Source: B21-G16 sp003644825 [NCBI: Candidatus Zhuqueibacterota bacterium] (lineage in GTDB: Bacteria; SM23-31; B21-G16). From it: a stretch of 6,959 nucleotides of DNA. The notes under the pieces are model-generated. The model was given only the letters and a program-made list of their open reading frames with translations. It ran no database searches and was not told the DNA's origin. The position numbers and the translations under genes are program-made. Location of the stretch: contig QNDJ01000078.1 in the NCBI GenBank assembly GCA_003644825.1, forward strand, positions 1 to 6,959. The letters run 5' to 3'. Positions within the stretch are counted from its first letter, which is position 1; the number at the start of each line of letters is the position of its first letter. Positions 1-6,959 of this stretch are shown here, piece by piece.

Positions 1-209
1 ATATTGACATTGTCTTTCAAAAATTAAAAAATTTTTTCTTTACAAAAGTTATTTATTATGTTATATTTCAAAAATAAAATTTCTATATCTGAAACATAAA
101 ATGATAATGGAATCAGAAGTAGATTTTTTACCTTCAGTAGTGCACATACAGTATAGCTCACAAGCACATGTTGTTCCAGTTATCCGTAATTTTCTTTAAA
201 AAATAAGGT

Positions 210-245
210 GCAAAATTATTCACTCCAGGGGGTGAATAAAATTGC
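210..245. repeat. Imperfect 36-bp inverted repeat in the leader
   Basis: The core arms TTATTCACTC (216-225) and GGGTGAATAA (230-239) pair over 10 bp with one T-G wobble, leaving a CAGG loop. Pairing then continues outward to GC/GC at 210-211 and 244-245, interrupted by two A-A mismatches. No T-run follows, so it is not a standard intrinsic terminator on the plus strand. It could be a DNA operator for a dimeric regulator, a mobile palindromic repeat, or the end of an upstream transcript. The pairing is directly visible; the role is open. Confidence 0.55.
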
Positions 246-252
246 ATTGCTG

Positions 253-282
253 TTAAAAAGGTTTTTAAAGTAATACTTTTAA
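253..282. repeat. Two overlapping AT-rich palindromes
   Basis: TTAAAAA (253-259) and TTTTTAA (262-268) form a perfect 7-bp inverted repeat around GG. Overlapping it, TTTAAAGTA (264-272) and TACTTTTAA (274-282) form 9-bp arms with one mismatch around a single A. Such short symmetric AT-rich sites can be regulator operators, but they also arise by chance in sequence this AT-rich. They lie about 110-140 bases before the SusC-like start, where upstream control sites would be expected. Confidence 0.3.
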
Positions 283-334
283 TGAATGATATAACTTACG
301 CTGTTTTACATCATTTAAAAAATATAAAATATTT

Positions 335-365
335 TTGTAATCTGGTATAAAATTTGTAGTATAAT
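335..365 (+). promoter_or_regulatory. Candidate promoter of the SusC-like gene
   Basis: TATAAT at 360-365 is a perfect sigma-70 -10 hexamer. TTGTAA at 335-340 is a partial -35, with a long 19-base spacer. A start near 372 would leave a leader of about 20 bases before the ATG. A competing candidate is TGGTATAAA (343-351), an extended -10. TATTTTTG (330-337) fits the Bacteroidota TAnnTTTG -7 element, but no TTG-type -33 stands 19-21 bases before it. The region is so AT-rich that chance matches are likely. Confidence 0.3.
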
Positions 366-382
366 AATATATTAATTAAAAT

Positions 383-390
383 AAGGAGGG
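383..390 (+). promoter_or_regulatory. Strong Shine-Dalgarno that sets the SusC-like start at ATG 395
   Basis: AAGGAGGG sits four bases before ATG at 395, with GGAGG ending five bases before it. The in-frame TTG at 392 would lie only one to two bases after the Shine-Dalgarno, too close for initiation. ATG 395 is therefore preferred, giving 1053 rather than 1054 residues. Confidence 0.85.
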
Positions 391-394
391 ATTG

Positions 395-3300
395 ATGAAA
401 AGTAAAATTTCAATCTTTCTCGTTTGTATTTTGCTCTTGTTTTCCACCCTTGCTGTTGCACAGGAAAGAGCCATAATTAAAGGTACAGTGAAAGATGCAG
501 AAGGCAATCCACTGTATGGTGCAAATGTCTACATTAAAGGTATTGAGATTGGGGCAAGAATTAATCTTGGATCTGCAACTCTTCCTGAGGGTGATTATGA
601 GTTCATTGTTCCCGGCAAGTATGTTAAAGGTCAAGAGGTAACCCTGTATTCATCTTTTATGGGTTATAAGCTTGCTAAAACAACTATTACTTTAAAATCC
701 GGTACTATTACTCAAGATTTTGTAATGGAACTGGACGTTCTTGATATGGATGCTGTAGTAGTAACGGGTCTAATTGACGAAACACCCAGGAAAAAGCTTG
801 CTTTTACTGTAGACAAAGTAGAAAAAGAAGCTCTTGAATTAGCACCAGCTGTCAATGCTGGAAATGCAATTAGAGGAAAGGTTGCAAGTGCTGTTGTAAG
901 GAGTGGAGGCGGAAGGCCTGGTGATGGTGTGTCCATCAGGCTTCGTGGTGCAACGAGTATTTCTCTAAGTAATTCTCCTCTGATTATTGTAGATGGTGTT
1001 ATTACTAATGCAAGTATACGGGACATAGATGCTATGGATATTGAAAGCATTGAGGTGGTAAAAGGAGCAGCGGCTTCTTCCCTGTATGGGTCAAGGGCAG
1101 CAGCCGGAGTTATTCAGATTAAAACCAGGCGTGGAACCGGTCTCAAGCTCAATCAAACTCGAATACTTATCAGAAACGAATATGGATTCAACCAGATTGC
1201 TCGTATGGTAAAACTGTCGAGGCATCATCACTACAAGGTTAATGAACACAACCAGTTCATCGATAATGATGGTAATGTTCTGAAAACTTTTGATGAATTG
1301 AAGAGGCGGGTTGTGGATGATGACAATATTATAGATAATGAATACGAAAAAACTTATGACCAGTTTGACCTGTATTTTGACCCTGGAACTTTCTATACGA
1401 ATACTGCTTCGATAAGTCATAATACAAGAAATACGAACTTCAGGGTTTCTTTCACCAATATGCAGGAGAGTGGAATTGTTAAAGCTCTTAAGGGCTATAA
1501 TCGTAAGAATGCCCGTATAAACCTTGATCATACCATTCAGGAGGGGCTGAATTTTTCTATGAATGGATATTTTGCTCAGTCCTGGAGGGATAGAGAGGGA
1601 GGTGTTAATCCCTGGTATAGCCTTATGTTCCAGCCTGCAAATGCTAATTTGCTCCAGAAAAATGCCGACGGAACACCTTATATAATCCAGGTTGACCCTT
1701 TCATTATTGAAGAAAATCCACTCTATGCGTTCCATAATATTGATTATGAGGACAGACGTTTAAGAATAATGGGAAGTTTCAGTCTGCGATATACACCAAC
1801 TTACTGGTTCAATCTTGAGGCTAATTTCAGTTATGACAGGTCAGACAGAAATTCAAATCAATATGTTCCTAAAGGCTATAAAACAATTGATGCTTCAACC
1901 CTGAATATGGGAAGATACAGAAAAAGTAATGCCTATAATCAGGCAATTAATACAAGTATTACAGCCTCCTTCAATAAGGCTTTTGGGGACCTCGGGACAA
2001 AGGCAAAACTGAGATATCTTTACGAATCCCAGCATAATGATAGCTTTACTGCAACCGGCCAGGACCTTGTTGTTAAAGGAGTAAAAAGTTTCGGTGTTGT
2101 GCAGGGTGAAAAAATGCTGAGTTCTTATATGACCGATATTCGTTCATTAGGATACTATTTCGTTGGTGGTGCGGATTATAAGGAAAGATATATTATGGAC
2201 TTCCTGCTCAGGCGAGATGGGAGTTCATTGTTTGGTCCAGAAAATAGATGGAATACATACTATCGTATCAGTGGAGCCTGGCGTGTAGCTCAGGAACCCT
2301 GGTGGTTTACTGATAAAATTAATGAGTTAAAACTGCGTTATTCTTTAGGAACAGCAGGAGGAAGACCTTCTTTTGCAGCCCAGTATGAAACATTCAGTGT
2401 TTCTGCAGGCTCTGTTTCCAAGAGTACTCTTGGAAATAAAAGGCTTAAACCCCAGCTTTCTATTGAGCAGGAAATCGGTATTGATATAGCATTTCTGGAC
2501 AGGTTTTCTTTTGATTTTACCTATGCTAACACAGAGACAAGAGATCAGATTCTTTCGGTTCCTCTTGCCGGTTATTATGGATACACAAGCCAGTACCAGA
2601 ATGCTGGTACATTACGTTCCTGGACATTTGAGTCAAGCCTTAATGCTGTAATCTTAAGTAAGAGAGATTACAGCTGGTCTGCAAGGCTAATTTTTGACAG
2701 AACAAGACAGAAAATTTTGAAATTAAACAGACCCCCCTGGAGAGGTGGACCCAATAATAATTTCTACTACAGAGAAGGAGAGATTTTTGGGAGGCTATAC
2801 GGAGATAAATTTATGACAAGCCTCAATGAGTTGAAAACCTATAAAGGTGGTATTCATGCAAATAGTATGGACCAATTCCAGATTAATGATGATGGTCTTC
2901 TTGTACCTGTTGGTTCAGGCAAAAGCTGGAAAGATGGGTTGAGTAAAAACCTGTGGGGCACAAAGGTTACCATTGATGGTGTTGTTTATGATTGGGGACT
3001 TCCCATTAAATATGAGAATGAGGAAGGGAAAACATTCTGGCCGATAGGAAATGTTATTCCGGACTTCAATCTGGCATTCACAAACAACTTCAGATGGAAA
3101 GGATTTCAGGTATATGTTCTGTTTGATGCATCGATTGGTGGAGATATTTATAATGAAACGAGGCAATGGAGCTACAGGGAACTCAATCATGGTGATTGTG
3201 ACCAGGCTGGTAAACCAGAATATGCAAAAAAACCAACCTACTACTTATCCAAGTTATACAATGTAAATGCAAATATTAGCTGGTTTGTTGAAAGTGGAAC

Positions 3301-3556
3301 TTTCGTTAAGTTGAGAGAGATGAACGTTAGATATACGTTTACCAGAGCCCAGTTGAATAAATTGTTTGGAGGATTTCTCGGGAGAACATTCAGCAGGGTT
3401 TCACTGGGCATAATAGGTCGTAATTTGTATACCTGGACGAAATATACAGGCTGGGATCCTGATGTAGGTACAAGTGATGCTACAATTTACAGAATAGATG
3501 ATTTTGGATATCCACATTTCAGGACTTTTACAGGATTTCTGGAATTTGAATTTTAA
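395..3556 (+). CDS. SusC/RagA-family TonB-dependent outer-membrane transporter
   Basis: This is the channel subunit of a SusCD importer: an outer-membrane barrel that takes in a ligand with TonB energy while the neighbouring SusD lipoprotein acts as its lid. The 1053 residues run in the usual order. A signal peptide ends near LAVA|Q (residues 19-23). A carboxypeptidase-regulatory-like domain follows (about 26-115, IIKGTVKDAEGNPL..ANVYIKG). A TonB-box-like VVVTG stands at 121-125. The plug domain (about 126-247) carries LIIVDGV, IESIEVVKGAAASSLYGSRAAAGVIQIKT. The barrel occupies about 260-1053 and ends FLEFEF, with the C-terminal Phe typical of barrel proteins. Length fits the family, and no break or frameshift is visible. 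The SusD-like gene starts 83 bases downstream. The ligand cannot be told from the sequence; saccharides, peptides and other oligomers are all known for this family. The family call is secure, but I give no symbol because susC proper is the starch protein. Confidence 0.96.
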   Translation: MKSKISIFLVCILLLFSTLAVAQERAIIKGTVKDAEGNPLYGANVYIKGIEIGARINLGSATLPEGDYEFIVPGKYVKGQEVTLYSSFMGYKLAKTTITLKSGTITQDFVMELDVLDMDAVVVTGLIDETPRKKLAFTVDKVEKEALELAPAVNAGNAIRGKVASAVVRSGGGRPGDGVSIRLRGATSISLSNSPLIIVDGVITNASIRDIDAMDIESIEVVKGAAASSLYGSRAAAGVIQIKTRRGTGLKLNQTRILIRNEYGFNQIARMVKLSRHHHYKVNEHNQFIDNDGNVLKTFDELKRRVVDDDNIIDNEYEKTYDQFDLYFDPGTFYTNTASISHNTRNTNFRVSFTNMQESGIVKALKGYNRKNARINLDHTIQEGLNFSMNGYFAQSWRDREGGVNPWYSLMFQPANANLLQKNADGTPYIIQVDPFIIEENPLYAFHNIDYEDRRLRIMGSFSLRYTPTYWFNLEANFSYDRSDRNSNQYVPKGYKTIDASTLNMGRYRKSNAYNQAINTSITASFNKAFGDLGTKAKLRYLYESQHNDSFTATGQDLVVKGVKSFGVVQGEKMLSSYMTDIRSLGYYFVGGADYKERYIMDFLLRRDGSSLFGPENRWNTYYRISGAWRVAQEPWWFTDKINELKLRYSLGTAGGRPSFAAQYETFSVSAGSVSKSTLGNKRLKPQLSIEQEIGIDIAFLDRFSFDFTYANTETRDQILSVPLAGYYGYTSQYQNAGTLRSWTFESSLNAVILSKRDYSWSARLIFDRTRQKILKLNRPPWRGGPNNNFYYREGEIFGRLYGDKFMTSLNELKTYKGGIHANSMDQFQINDDGLLVPVGSGKSWKDGLSKNLWGTKVTIDGVVYDWGLPIKYENEEGKTFWPIGNVIPDFNLAFTNNFRWKGFQVYVLFDASIGGDIYNETRQWSYRELNHGDCDQAGKPEYAKKPTYYLSKLYNVNANISWFVESGTFVKLREMNVRYTFTRAQLNKLFGGFLGRTFSRVSLGIIGRNLYTWTKYTGWDPDVGTSDATIYRIDDFGYPHFRTFTGFLEFEF

Positions 3557-3575
3557 TCAGGAGAAAATTTTAATA

Positions 3576-3603
3576 CAGGGGTATCCATATACGGGTGCCC
3601 CTG
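3576..3603 (+). repeat. 11-bp hairpin between the SusC-like and SusD-like genes
   Basis: CAGGGGTATCC (3576-3586) pairs with GGGTGCCCCTG (3593-3603) over 11 bp, including two G-T wobbles, around a six-base ATATAC loop. The sequence after it is CAAAAATTTTATT, without a clean T-run, so full termination seems unlikely. The wobbles look like drift from a perfect palindrome of the AGGGGC...GCCCCT type, which I recall as a common dispersed repeat in many bacteria. In the transcript it could protect the upstream message's 3' end or lower read-through, changing the ratio of channel to lid. Confidence 0.6.
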
Positions 3604-3639
3604 CAAAAATTTTATTAAGAAATTTAATGTGGAGGCAGT

Positions 3640-5199
3640 ATGAAAAAGTTAATAGTTTTTAATATTCTGCTTTTGTTTTTTTTCTTTTTAACATTATGCT
3701 CCACAGATCTTAGCGTACAGAATGAAAACAATCCAGATGCTGCAAGGGCTCTTTCTGAACCAAAAGATGTGGAGGGGTTGATTGGAGGCTCATATAGAAA
3801 CTGGTGGAGCAATACCCAGAAATCATACCCGGGAATGGCTTTGGGTGTAGCTGCCTGGGAAATTACATCATCCTGGGGTAATTTTGGTATGCAGAATGCT
3901 GGCACCGAGCCAAGAATGCCCTATGATAATAGACCAACAGGAAGATACAGAACGGCAGAATATCCCTGGTATGGTATGTACAGGTCAATATCTGCTGTTA
4001 ATGATGGTCTGGTAGCAATTAATAAGGGATTGAAAATAGGAGAGGACGGAAAAGATAATCCTCGGGCAAAGGCTTTTGCGAAATTTGTTCAGGGTATATC
4101 TCATGGTTTTCTTGGTTGTTTTATTGACAAAGCATTTATATTTACAGAGGATGTTGACCTTGAGACAACCCAGCTTGAACTTAAACCTTATAACGAGGTA
4201 GTACAGGCAGCAGTTCAGATGCTTGAGGAATGCATTCAAATCTGTGAGAGTAACAGTTTTACACTGCCGGATACCTGGATAAATGGTTTACCATTAACTA
4301 ATACTGAACTTGCACAGCTTGCCCATTCTTACATTGCTCGTTTTCTTCTTCAGGTTGCTCGCAGCCCAGAGGAAAGAGCACAAACCGATTGGAATAAAAT
4401 TCTGGAACACTGCAATCAGGGTATTGTAACAGATTTTGCACCTATAGGTGATGGCGATTACTGGTGGGACCGTTTGAAATATCAGGGACAGCATCCTACC
4501 TGGGTCAGGGCTTCCTATCATACCATAGGTGTTCTTGATAAATCAGGAAATTTCCAGAAATGGATTAATACTCCAGTAGCTGACCGCTCATATATTTACA
4601 TAACTGTGGATGATAAAAGAATTACCAATGGTGACCCTAAAAGTAATGGGACCGATTTTGGTTACTATGGACCTTGCCAATTCAGACCAGATCGTGGAAC
4701 GTACTTCTTCTCTTATTATATGCATAATCGTTACAAATATCACTATGATAATGGTGCAACCGGTCCTATGCCAGCATTTATAGTTACAGAACTTAACCTG
4801 ATTAAAGCTGAAGCAATGTATGAACTTGGTATGAGTGGTGTTGCTGATATTATAAATCAAACCAGAGTGGGAAGAGGACATCTTCCTCCGGCAACGGATA
4901 GCGATTCTGACCTGTTAGAAAAGTTGAAATACGAAAAGAGAATCGAAACTTTTCTTACCGGTAGTTGTATTGCTTTTTATGATGACAGACGATGGGGTGA
5001 CCTGACTCCAGGAACACCAATTCATTACCCTGTTCCTGGAAAGGAACTTGAGATTCTTCAAATGGAAATTTACACCTTCGGTGGTGCTGGCAATCCTGGT
5101 TCTGCACCAAAATTGAGCAATCTGCCAATTGATATATCGTTGATTCCTAAACCGGAAGGCTCTTTACGAAAAGTTGATGCAGGACTAAAATTAGAATAG
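3640..5199 (+). CDS. SusD/RagB-family nutrient-binding outer-membrane lipoprotein
   Basis: By family knowledge this is the surface lipoprotein that binds ligand and closes over the SusC barrel. The 519-residue product begins with a hydrophobic signal (residues 4-19) and a lipobox ending at Cys20 (LTLC). Leu at -1 is unusual, since small residues are the rule. The mature N-terminus has NNPDAARAL..PKDVEGLIGGSYRNWW (30-56), the start of the TPR-like fold of this family. Near the C-terminus are ELNLIKAEAMYELG (384-397), INQTRVGRGHLPP, KYEKRIETF (430-438) and DDRRWGDL (448-455), then a VPGKELEILQ..IYTFGG block. These match the C-terminal SusD domain. GGAGG at 3631-3635 stands four bases before the ATG. 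The length is normal and the frame is open throughout. It should be co-transcribed with the SusC-like gene, subject to the hairpin in the gap. An eight-T tract lies inside the signal-peptide codons. Confidence 0.95.
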   Translation: MKKLIVFNILLLFFFFLTLCSTDLSVQNENNPDAARALSEPKDVEGLIGGSYRNWWSNTQKSYPGMALGVAAWEITSSWGNFGMQNAGTEPRMPYDNRPTGRYRTAEYPWYGMYRSISAVNDGLVAINKGLKIGEDGKDNPRAKAFAKFVQGISHGFLGCFIDKAFIFTEDVDLETTQLELKPYNEVVQAAVQMLEECIQICESNSFTLPDTWINGLPLTNTELAQLAHSYIARFLLQVARSPEERAQTDWNKILEHCNQGIVTDFAPIGDGDYWWDRLKYQGQHPTWVRASYHTIGVLDKSGNFQKWINTPVADRSYIYITVDDKRITNGDPKSNGTDFGYYGPCQFRPDRGTYFFSYYMHNRYKYHYDNGATGPMPAFIVTELNLIKAEAMYELGMSGVADIINQTRVGRGHLPPATDSDSDLLEKLKYEKRIETFLTGSCIAFYDDRRWGDLTPGTPIHYPVPGKELEILQMEIYTFGGAGNPGSAPKLSNLPIDISLIPKPEGSLRKVDAGLKLE

Positions 5200-5247
5200 A
5201 TAATATAAAAAAAATCTGAGAAGATACAGTATATAAGCTAAGATATG

Positions 5248-5293
5248 GACGGGCAGAGGCAAACTATATATTTATAGTTTGATAATGCCCGTC
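5248..5293 (+). terminator. Nested stem-loop after the SusD-like gene, possible transcript end
   Basis: Outer arms GACGGGCA (5248-5255) and TGCCCGTC (5286-5293) pair perfectly over 8 bp. Inside them AAACTATA (5261-5268) and TATAGTTT (5273-5280) form a second perfect 8-bp stem with a TATT loop. Five unpaired bases lie on each side of the junction. The following TTATATTGAATTTC is AU-rich but not a clean U-run. It starts 49 bases after the SusD stop codon and would suit a 3' end or stabilising structure for the pair's transcript. It could equally be a dispersed palindromic element. Confidence 0.4.
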
Positions 5294-5366
5294 TTATATT
5301 GAATTTCAACAGGTATAAACAATTTTATTCTTTATATTTGAATTTCTGATTCCTATTATGAAAAGC

Positions 5367-5382
5367 CAGGCAGAGATGCCTG
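5367..5382 (-). repeat. REP-like palindrome, copy A
   Basis: CAGGCA (5367-5372) and TGCCTG (5377-5382) pair around GAGA. Read on the minus strand it is CAGGCATCTCTGCCTG, one base different from copy C at 6295-6310. It has the shared GCATC core of the five-copy family. AAATTTATTTT follows on the plus strand, so a weak terminator role is possible. Confidence 0.6.
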
Positions 5383-5490
5383 AAATTTATTTTACACCAT
5401 TCTAAATTTTTTATATTTTTTCAGGAACAGATTTTTATGAATTGAAGTATAAAAATAGAGATGATTTATTTTAAATTGAGGATATTTTAA

Positions 5491-6054
5491 ATGAAACGTT
5501 CGTCAATTTTTATTTTAATTATATCGATTATTTTTTTAATTTTGCCTCTTTTCATTAATTGTTCGGGCTCTTTTGGTGGGAAAACTAGTGGAAGATTCAG
5601 AACTAATTTAGGGCTTGTTACCAGCTATGATTTTAATGAAAAAACTTTTCGCATTCTTAATAAATATCAGTATGATGTTGTTCGAACGGAACAGACACCT
5701 GAAGAACAGTATGTAGAGACTCAATGGAAGGACCATCTTCCTTATGCGGATGAGCAGGAACTTGGTGTTGTAGCTTCAAGAACGAGAATTATACTCAGGG
5801 CAAGGCCAAGAACAAGAAGTGAAACACGGGAACAGACTGTAAAAAGCCAGAATATGGAGGAACTACCCGTAGTAGGTGGTGGAAAAGTGCTGGCAGGTTT
5901 GAATAGAGTTGAATTTGTGGCTGAGTATATGGTTCAACTTCAGGATAATCTTGAATGGCAACAAATCCCGATGACAAAGGCAGTAAAAAAATATCTGAGA
6001 AGAGTTGCTGATGAATTAAAAATGGAATATGTTACTGGAATAAGAAAATTTTAA
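5491..6054 (+). CDS. Small lipoprotein of unknown function
   Basis: I do not recognise this 187-residue protein. It begins MKRSS, then a long hydrophobic signal (about 6-22) and a probable lipobox FINC with Cys24. A short Ser/Gly linker follows (SGSFGGKTSG), pointing to a membrane-anchored periplasmic or surface lipoprotein of about 160 mature residues. The middle holds an Arg-rich stretch (97-113, with alternating Arg in RTRIILRARPRTR) that could be a basic beta-strand or turn. The C-terminus (about 160-187) looks helical and amphipathic (TKAVKKYLRRVADELKMEY). No catalytic motif or known domain is evident. GAGG at 5478-5481 lies nine bases before the ATG, a plausible binding site. It follows the SusD gene by 291 bases with two stem-loops between, so it probably has its own promoter. 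A link to the uptake pair is possible but unproven. The coding call rests on the full open frame, lipoprotein signal and binding site. Confidence 0.85.
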   Translation: MKRSSIFILIISIIFLILPLFINCSGSFGGKTSGRFRTNLGLVTSYDFNEKTFRILNKYQYDVVRTEQTPEEQYVETQWKDHLPYADEQELGVVASRTRIILRARPRTRSETREQTVKSQNMEELPVVGGGKVLAGLNRVEFVAEYMVQLQDNLEWQQIPMTKAVKKYLRRVADELKMEYVTGIRKF

Positions 6055-6058
6055 ATTT

Positions 6059-6089
6059 TTTTCGGTCAGGCGTGATGCCTGACCGAAAA
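6059..6089 (-). repeat. REP-like palindrome, copy B, 13-bp perfect stem
   Basis: TTTTCGGTCAGGC (6059-6071) and GCCTGACCGAAAA (6077-6089) pair perfectly around GTGAT. The minus-strand core is GTCAGGCATCACGCCTGAC, carrying the family's GCATC. It begins five bases after the lipoprotein stop codon, so it may form the 3' end of that message. On both strands the T-run lies before the stem and the A-run after it, the reverse of a canonical intrinsic terminator. I therefore call it a repeat first. Confidence 0.7.
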
Positions 6090-6096
6090 TTATTGC

Positions 6097-6234
6097 TTAA
6101 TTAAATTTATACAATGAGCATTTCTTCTCGAGTTTTTTAACATAACATATCACCTCTATTAAGCCTTCATCAAAATCTGGTGTCATTACGAGCCCCATAC
6201 GGAGTGAAGTAATCTTTTCAATAATCAGGAAATA
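6097..6234 (-). pseudogene. Possible gene remnant, C-terminal end of an unknown protein
   Basis: Reading the minus strand from 6234 to the TAA at 6097-6099 gives 45 open codons. The last 28 look protein-like: TPDFDEGLIEVICYVKKLEK then KCSLYKFN. The first part overlaps the degenerate GTCATTACGAG repeat at 6181-6217, so the upstream part of any gene seems to have been lost or replaced there. An ATG at 6198 would give 33 residues, but no ribosome binding site precedes it. The protein is not recognised. It may simply be a chance frame; 45 codons is short evidence. Confidence 0.2.
6181..6217. repeat. Degenerate copy of a widespread GTCATTGCGAG-type palindromic repeat
   Basis: TGTCATTACGAGCCCCATAC followed by GGAGTGAAGTAATCTTTT closely resembles the GTCATTGCGAG...GAAGCAATCTC element that I recall as scattered through many unrelated bacterial genomes. 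ATTAC (6185-6189) pairs with GTAAT (6209-6213), and a C-rich/G-rich inner pair is partly kept. The usual GC of ATTGC/GCAAT has become AC/GT on both arms, so the pairing is preserved despite the change. Confidence 0.55.
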
Positions 6235-6290
6235 TTATAAGATAAATAGAATAAATACTCTTAATACAGATGTATCATATCAAAAGTCGT

Positions 6291-6314
6291 AGGTCAGGCA
6301 TCCCTGCCTGACCT
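6291..6314 (+). repeat. REP-like palindrome, copy C, 10-bp perfect stem
   Basis: AGGTCAGGCA (6291-6300) and TGCCTGACCT (6305-6314) pair perfectly around TCCC. Its core GTCAGGCATCCCTGCCTGAC is the cleanest member of the family and lies in the opposite orientation to copies A and B. No T-run follows. Confidence 0.7.
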
Positions 6315-6324
6315 GTTACATATC

Positions 6325-6338
6325 GCTCCTATCGGAGC
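6325..6338. repeat. Short GCTCC/GGAGC hairpin
   Basis: GCTCC (6325-6329) and GGAGC (6334-6338) pair around TATC, within ATCGCTCCTATCGGAGCTC. I recall ATCGCTCCTACGGAGCT-like sequences as frequent short repeats in environmental bacterial genomes. It lies 10 bases after copy C. The pairing is visible; membership of a repeat family is from memory. Confidence 0.4.
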
Positions 6339-6420
6339 TCTCAAATAAAACAATATCCATCCTTGCAAAGTAATATTTATTAACTTAACCGCAATTATAC
6401 AGTTAAAAAACACGAAAAGA

Positions 6421-6450
6421 AACCGCAAAGGGCGCAAAAAAGGCGCAACC
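6421..6450. repeat. Irregular CGCAA-rich direct repeat patch
   Basis: CGCAAA occurs at 6424-6429 and 6433-6438 and CGCAA at 6444-6448, with another AACCGCAA at 6387-6394. The patch is flanked by AACC and GCAACC. Similar AACCGCAAAG..CGCAAAG strings recur between genes in many genomes, as far as I recall, with no known function. The unequal spacing (9 and 11 bases) argues against a clean tandem repeat. Confidence 0.35.
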
Positions 6451-6573
6451 ATAAAGTCAGGAAGTTCGAAGAGAATATATCACTATACATTATGGAAGTT
6501 TTAATAGAACCAAAAAACCTACAAAAATATATTTTTCATACAATATATGAATATCACAAATAAAAACATAAAT

Positions 6574-6635
6574 AGTATATCAAGCATCTTGCTTGACAAA
6601 AAACAGTAAGTCAAGCATCTTGCTTGACAAAAAAA
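6574..6635 (+). repeat. Tandem pair of 31-bp units containing REP-like copies D and E
   Basis: Units 6574-6604 and 6605-6635 match at 28 of 31 positions; a 24-base block (6580-6603 and 6611-6634) is identical. Each unit holds TCAAGCATCTTGCTTGA, a 7-8 bp hairpin with a three-base loop, followed by six or more A. The hairpin keeps the GCATC core of copies A-C but has A-T where those have G-C at a paired stem position. Two units with a seven-base interval are not a CRISPR array. Confidence 0.75.
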
Positions 6636-6658
6636 AACCTATAATATTATGGTTTTTT
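6632..6658. terminator. A-rich/T-rich symmetric stem, possible bidirectional terminator
   Basis: AAAAAACC (6632-6639) pairs with GGTTTTTT (6651-6658), and the interior ATAATATTAT (6641-6650) is itself palindromic. The right arm ends in a T6 run on the plus strand; the left arm provides the matching run on the minus strand. The GC content of the stem is only two pairs, so it would be a weak terminator. No gene is visible close enough to need one. Confidence 0.25.
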
Positions 6659-6880
6659 AAACAATTCAGGAACACATTCAAATAAAGTTTAAGTAAATTA
6701 ACGAAGTTTGTTTTTAAATTAACCCTGTTATGGACGAAATACCTGTTGCAAAAATGGTAAAAAACAATTGAGTTCTGTTAGAGGCTACAAAAAATATAGA
6801 TTTAATCTCAATTATATGTTTAAAAATAACAAAAGTTCTTTTAATATAAATTAGTTTAATACGTTTAATTCTTTTTTTAT

Positions 6881-6920
6881 ACTACCAGAATAACACTACC
6901 AGAATCGAATTCTGGTAGTG
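6881..6920. repeat. 12-bp perfect hairpin preceded by a direct copy of its left arm
   Basis: CACTACCAGAAT (6894-6905) and ATTCTGGTAGTG (6909-6920) pair perfectly around CGA. ACTACCAGAAT also occurs at 6881-6891, so the left arm exists twice, 14 bases apart, and the right arm could pair with either copy. The sequence is unrelated to the GCATC family. It could be the end of a mobile element or the start of a repeat array cut by the window edge. Confidence 0.6.
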
Positions 6921-6937
6921 GATTAAGAAAATCTGGA

Positions 6938-6953
6938 AGTCTCTGAAGAGACT
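6938..6953. repeat. Small AGTCTCT/AGAGACT hairpin at the window edge
   Basis: AGTCTCT (6938-6944) and AGAGACT (6947-6953) are perfectly complementary, giving at least six pairs with a TGAA loop. ATTTTG follows to the end of the window, a partial T-run. It may be the end of a structure that continues outside the window. Confidence 0.35.
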
Positions 6954-6959
6954 ATTTTG

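Larger units (their letters stand above)
1..394. other. AT-rich non-coding leader upstream of the SusC-like gene
   Basis: No convincing gene is visible on either strand. The longest ATG-started frame I see is 32 codons (101-199) and has no Shine-Dalgarno sequence. The stretch is very AT-rich and has three self-complementary elements between 210 and 282. A near-consensus -10 hexamer lies at 360-365, and a strong ribosome binding site sits at the right end. It most likely holds the promoter and control sites of the uptake pair, but no regulator gene is in view to link to them. Confidence 0.6.
6055..6959. other. Repeat-dense non-coding region at the right edge
   Basis: Over 905 bases I find no intact gene with a start, ribosome binding site and plausible protein on either strand, and no tRNA- or rRNA-like sequence. 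Instead there are at least eight self-complementary elements of several unrelated sequences, one tandem repeat, one direct repeat, a CGCAA-rich patch and one short minus-strand open stretch that may be a gene remnant. The overall look is of a site that collects small dispersed repeats between transcription units. Confidence 0.65.

Overview
The window reads as a chromosomal piece of a low-GC, Gram-negative bacterium of the Bacteroidota/FCB superphylum. It carries one SusC/SusD-type outer-membrane uptake pair, a separate small lipoprotein gene, and a long non-coding tail full of palindromic repeats. The SusC and SusD sequences look more like those of FCB lineages outside classical Bacteroides (Gemmatimonadota, Marinimicrobia, KSB1 or Ignavibacteria type). 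Examples are the early NNPD.ARAL..P.DVE motif and the KYEKRIETF...WGDL C-terminal block of the SusD protein. This placement is a judgement from remembered family patterns, not from a search.

Layout: bases 1-394 are an AT-rich leader with no convincing gene, several palindromes and a weak promoter candidate. Bases 395-3556 encode a TonB-dependent SusC-like channel. A strong 11-bp hairpin lies in the 83-base gap before the SusD-like lipoprotein gene (3640-5199). The next gap (5200-5490) holds a nested stem-loop and a short palindrome. A 187-residue lipoprotein of unknown function follows (5491-6054). From 6055 to the right edge (905 bases) there is no supportable intact gene, only a dense series of different inverted and direct repeats and one possible gene remnant on the minus strand.

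How the genes work together: by family knowledge, the SusC barrel and SusD lid form one outer-membrane importer for oligosaccharides, peptides or similar ligands, energised by TonB. No hydrolase, regulator, sigma/anti-sigma pair or SusE/F-like protein is present, so the substrate cannot be inferred. The third gene is probably transcribed on its own, since 291 bases and two stem-loops separate it from the SusD gene.

The most interesting structure is not protein-coding. Five hairpins between 5367 and 6628 share a stem and an asymmetric GCATC core, occur in both orientations, and show paired (compensatory) base changes between copies. They look like a REP-like repeat family. Other palindromes of unrelated sequence are packed around them.
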